In this document: positions 61,336 through 64,000 of the stretch, one piece after another | Layout: every line of letters starts with the position of its first letter | How positions within the stretch are numbered: the first letter of the stretch is position 1 | NCBI RefSeq assembly: GCF_008365405.1 | Contig: NZ_QOKV01000011.1 | Span: forward strand, 124,001-188,000 | DNA length: 64,000 nt | Direction: 5' to 3' | Source: Azospirillum brasilense | Lineage (GTDB): Bacteria; Pseudomonadota; Alphaproteobacteria; Azospirillales; Azospirillaceae | Notes under the pieces: generated by a model | What the model was told of the DNA's origin: nothing | Database searches by the model: none | The model's input: only the letters and a program-made list of their open reading frames with translations | Program-made: the position numbers and the translations under genes

Positions 61336-61791
61336 ATGTCCAGTGCAGCCATCAGCACCACCCTGTACCGCCATCACCACGCCACCGTCGGGCAGCTCGT
61401 CGACCGGATCGACTCCCTGCTGGCGGCGCCGTCCCCGGTGGCGAACGCCGCCGCTCTCGCCACGACGGTCCGCGACCTGTTCGGCGTGTTCACCGTCCAC
61501 CTGTCGCTGGAGGACAGCGCGCTCTACCCGCGCCTGCTGGCCCACCCGACCCCGGCGCTGCGGGCGACGGCGGCGCGCTTCCAGGCCGAAATGGGCAGCC
61601 TGCGCGCACGCTTCGACCGCTACCGGGCAAGCTGGCCCGGCCCGCTGGCGGTGTCCAAGGATCCGGAAACCTTCGTCCGCGAGACGCGGGAGGTGGTCAC
61701 CGCGCTCAAGCACCGCATCGCCCGCGAGGATCTGGAGCTGTACGACGTGATCGACCGCGCCGCCCTCGCCGACAAGACGGCGAACCGCTGA
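61336..61791 (+). CDS. Hemerythrin-domain protein
   Basis: A 151-residue four-helix protein. His13-15 (LYRHHHATVGQ), His55 with nearby Glu59 (FTVHLSLEDSALYP), and His in TALKHRIAREDLELYDVID provide the di-iron ligands of the HHE/hemerythrin family. It could bind O2 or NO, or store/sense iron. It is 12 bases before the NitT/TauT-type binding-protein gene. Confidence 0.85.
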   Translation: MSSAAISTTLYRHHHATVGQLVDRIDSLLAAPSPVANAAALATTVRDLFGVFTVHLSLEDSALYPRLLAHPTPALRATAARFQAEMGSLRARFDRYRASWPGPLAVSKDPETFVRETREVVTALKHRIAREDLELYDVIDRAALADKTANR

Positions 61792-61802
61792 GGGCGCATC
61801 CG

Positions 61803-62795
61803 ATGATCCGCCCGAACCGCCGCGCCGCGCTGGCGGGGCTCGCCGCCCTGCTGGCCGCTCCCGCCCTCCGCCGTCCCGCCGCCGCCATCGCGGCCCCCTT
61901 ACCGCAACTGACCTTGTGGGGACCGCCGGCGGGTCCATCGATCACGCTGGTTCACGCCATCGCCTCCGGGCTGCTCCGCCCGGTCGCCGACAAGGTGGTG
62001 TTCAAGGCGTGGCGCACCCCCGACGAGCTGCGCGCCGGGCTGACCTCCGGCACCATGCAGACTTTCGTGCTGCCGACCCAGTCCGCCGCCAACCTGTTCA
62101 ACAAGGGCCTCGGCGTCCGGCTGGTCAACGTGATGACCAACGGGCTGCTGTATCTGCTGTCCACCGACCCGTCGCTGACCTCGATGAGCGCTCTGAAGGG
62201 CCGGAGCGTCGCGATTCCCTTCCGCAACGACACGCCGGAATATGTGTTCCGGCGCCTGCTGGCGGCGGAGCGGCTGACCGCCGAGGGCGATGTCGCCCTT
62301 CAATTCACCGGCACGCCGATGGAAGCGATCCAGCTTCTCGTCACCGGGCGGGCCGACACCGCCCTGCTGCCCGAGCCGGCGGCCTCCGCCGCCATCCTGC
62401 GCGCCGGGATAGCCGGCAAGACGGTGACGCGGGTCCTCGACATTCAGCAGGCCTGGGGCACCGCCACCGGGTTGGCGACCGTGCTGCCGCAGGCCGGCCT
62501 CGGTGTCTCCGGTGCCTTCCTGGCGGAGCACCCCGCCACCGTCGAGGCTCTGCACGACGCCCTGGTCAAGGCGACCGCTTCGGTCAACGCCGACCCGGCA
62601 CGGGCCGCCAGCGATGCCGCCGCACCGCTCGGCCTGCCCTGGCCGGTCATTGAGCAGGCGATCCCTCATTCCAATCTGGTCGCCCAGCGCGCCAGTGCCG
62701 TCCGCGAACCGATAGAGGCCGTCTTCCGCGCCCTGGCGGAGTTCGACCCCAAGATCATCGGCGGTGCGCCGCCTGCCGCGGACTTTTATCTGTGA
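61803..62795 (+). CDS. ABC transporter substrate-binding protein (NitT/TauT family)
   Basis: A 330-residue protein with a Tat-type signal (PNRRAALAGLAALLAAPAL). The mature part has LTLWGPPAGPSITLVHAIASG and LPTQSAANLFNKGLGVRLVN, then ALKGRSVAIPFRNDTPEYVFR. The ligand is not known; family members bind sulfonates, nitrate, thiamine precursors and others. It is followed directly by the permease gene, but no ATPase gene is in the visible part. Confidence 0.85.
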   Translation: MIRPNRRAALAGLAALLAAPALRRPAAAIAAPLPQLTLWGPPAGPSITLVHAIASGLLRPVADKVVFKAWRTPDELRAGLTSGTMQTFVLPTQSAANLFNKGLGVRLVNVMTNGLLYLLSTDPSLTSMSALKGRSVAIPFRNDTPEYVFRRLLAAERLTAEGDVALQFTGTPMEAIQLLVTGRADTALLPEPAASAAILRAGIAGKTVTRVLDIQQAWGTATGLATVLPQAGLGVSGAFLAEHPATVEALHDALVKATASVNADPARAASDAAAPLGLPWPVIEQAIPHSNLVAQRASAVREPIEAVFRALAEFDPKIIGGAPPAADFYL

Positions 62796-62803
62796 GGCGG
62801 GGC

Positions 62804-63628
62804 ATGACGACGGCGCGCGCCGACGCGGTTCTCGACCGGCTGGGCCGGGTCGGGCAGTTTCTGTGGTCGGGCTGGGCCGGGCTGGCCGGGCTGGCCTTGT
62901 TCGCCGCGCTTTGGCAGGCGGGGCATGAGCGCTACGGCGACTTCATCCTGCCGGCCCCGCTGGCGACGCTGGCCGCCGGCCTGACCATCGCCGCCGATCC
63001 CGCCGCCTGGGAACTGGCTGGTCAGACCACGCTGCGCGCGGTCGAGGGCTTTGCGCTGGCCGCCCTTGCCGGCGCGGCGGGCGGGCTGGCCGCTGGCTAT
63101 TCGCCGGCGACGATGCGGCTGGCCCGCCCCATCCTGACCGTCCTGCTGGGGGTCCCGCCCATCGCCTGGATCGTGCTGGCGATGATCTGGTTCGGCTCCA
63201 CCGACGGAACGATCATCACGACGGTGTTGGTCGCCGCCACACCGGTGGTCTTCGTCGGCGTGGCCGAAGGCGCCGTCACCCGCGACCGCGGGCTGGACGA
63301 CATGGCCCGCGCCTTCGGCGCCGGCCCGCTCGCCCGGCTGACCACGCTGGGCTTGCGCCATGTCGCCGCCTTCCTGTTCCCGGCGCTGACCGTGGCGCTC
63401 GGCTCGGCCTTCAAGGTGGCGGTGATGGCCGAGCTTCTCGCCAACACCGGCGGCATCGGCGGCGCGCTGGCCGCCGCCCGCGCCAACCTCGACGTGGCCG
63501 AGGCGCTGGCCTGGGTGCTGATCGCGGTGACCGGGCTGATCGTCGTCGAATACACGCTGGTCCACCCCATCCGGTCCGAGTTTGAACGCTGGCGCAACGC
63601 CGCGCGCCCCTGGGGCGTCAAGCGCTGA
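62804..63628 (+). CDS. ABC transporter permease (NitT/TauT family)
   Basis: A 274-residue permease with six to seven hydrophobic segments, YGDFILPAPLATLAAGL near the start and the coupling loop DMARAFGAGPLARLTTLGLRH. ATG at 62804 has GAGG nearby; an in-frame GTG at 62792 overlaps the binding-protein stop. It works with the SsuA-like protein encoded upstream and an ATPase encoded elsewhere. Confidence 0.87.
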   Translation: MTTARADAVLDRLGRVGQFLWSGWAGLAGLALFAALWQAGHERYGDFILPAPLATLAAGLTIAADPAAWELAGQTTLRAVEGFALAALAGAAGGLAAGYSPATMRLARPILTVLLGVPPIAWIVLAMIWFGSTDGTIITTVLVAATPVVFVGVAEGAVTRDRGLDDMARAFGAGPLARLTTLGLRHVAAFLFPALTVALGSAFKVAVMAELLANTGGIGGALAAARANLDVAEALAWVLIAVTGLIVVEYTLVHPIRSEFERWRNAARPWGVKR

Positions 63629-63741
63629 TCCCCAAGGCAGGCGCTGACGGAAGAATCAAGGCGGAAAAATCGACCGTGCACGCTGCTTTTCCGCCTCGAA
63701 CTTGACCGCGGACAAACAGCCCGCCCGAAAGGCCGATAAAA

Positions 63742-63762
63742 TGCGAACGACAATCATTTGCA
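63742..63762. promoter_or_regulatory. Fur-box-like site
   Basis: TGCGAACGAC followed by AATCATTTGCA: an imperfect 21-base dyad close to the Fur-type TGCAAATGA-N-AATCATTTGCA pattern (about 18 of 21 positions). It lies 41 bases before the TonB receptor ATG in an AT-rich stretch, consistent with repression under iron sufficiency. Confidence 0.68.
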
Positions 63763-63803
63763 TTTAAGTCCGAGACATCGGCCTTTTCGGGGAAACGAGC
63801 ACC

Positions 63804-64000
63804 ATGACGACACGGGGACAGGCCGGCCAAGCGGCGTTCCGAACCGCGCGAGCGGACACCGCCACCCGCGCCCCCATCCTTCTGGCCGGACTGGCCCTGG
63901 CCTCGCTGGGCGCCGCGGCCTCGCCGCCGGCCCACGCGCAGTCGGCGGCACCGGGGGCCGCCGTCGTCCTCTCCCCGGTCATGGTCGAAGGACAGGCCGA
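63804..64000 (+). CDS. TonB-dependent receptor, N-terminal part
   Basis: Only 65 codons are in the window. A long signal peptide (RAPILLAGLALASLGAAASPPAHAQ) is followed by AAPGAAVVLSPVMVEGQAE, the typical run before the TonB box and plug of siderophore or cobalamin receptors. With a Fur-box-like site upstream it is probably an iron-siderophore receptor. The rest lies beyond the right edge. Confidence 0.78.
   Translation, partial: MTTRGQAGQAAFRTARADTATRAPILLAGLALASLGAAASPPAHAQSAAPGAAVVLSPVMVEGQA

Overview
The window is a dense, GC-rich, gene-packed bacterial segment with long same-strand operons. Many genes overlap by four bases (ATGA or GTGA). It has no rRNA, tRNA, CRISPR array or intact insertion sequence that I could see. 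The mix of genes suggests a metabolically versatile alphaproteobacterium, and an Azospirillum-like genome is my best guess: several solute-binding-protein ABC systems, protocatechuate 4,5-cleavage, two RND pumps, HWE-type signalling, and rpsU/infC away from rpmI-rplT. That is inference from gene content, not a database result. The low density of housekeeping genes would fit a chromid or an accessory chromosomal region.

Left part (1-14850). A three-part flavin/iron-sulfur amine dehydrogenase (opine-oxidase or D-hydroxyproline-dehydrogenase type) is followed on the same strand by a polyamine/opine-type ABC importer. An OccR/NocR-like LysR regulator is divergent and has a matching ATAA-N7-TTAT site in front of it. 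Next come a polar-amino-acid ABC importer with a DapA-family lyase, then a divergent pair of 2-hydroxyacid-oxidising flavoenzymes with an XRE-cupin regulator. Three stacked dyads end this block.

Middle-left (14941-24951). A four-gene operon holds a hydroxyacyl dehydrogenase, a beta-keto-acid cleavage enzyme, a 3-hydroxybutyrate dehydrogenase and a LivJ-like binding protein. It lies behind a perfect-consensus sigma-54 promoter and is divergent from a sigma-54 activator. A first RND pump follows. A small translation/cold-shock block (infC with a probable ATA start, rpsU, a 50-residue ORF, cspA) and a histidine kinase/response regulator pair lie at 25-29 kb.

Centre (30215-48970). This is an aromatic-acid catabolic island. 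It has a LIV-type ABC importer, an aromatic-acid MFS carrier, and the full set for protocatechuate 4,5-cleavage (ligC, galB, galC/ligK, galD, ligI, ligA, ligB). It also has a class I P450 with its ferredoxin and reductase, a PobR-like AraC regulator, an uncharacterised dehydrogenase and a LysR regulator with two DNA-binding domains. Six copies of one LysR-type box (CYAT-N11-ATRS with a shared A-rich core) lie next to the importer, ligC, galB, the dehydrogenase and the LysR gene. They appear to tie the island into one regulon.

Right part (49081-64000). This holds an unrecognised gene, a TetR/SDR divergon with a three-half-site operator, a thiolase, an MFS carrier, a MITE-like intergenic repeat, and a LysR gene. 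A second RND pump operon follows, led by a hydrolase whose nucleophile Ser is replaced by Asp. Last are a hemerythrin protein, a NitT/TauT-type binding protein and permease, and the start of a TonB-dependent receptor behind a Fur-box-like site.
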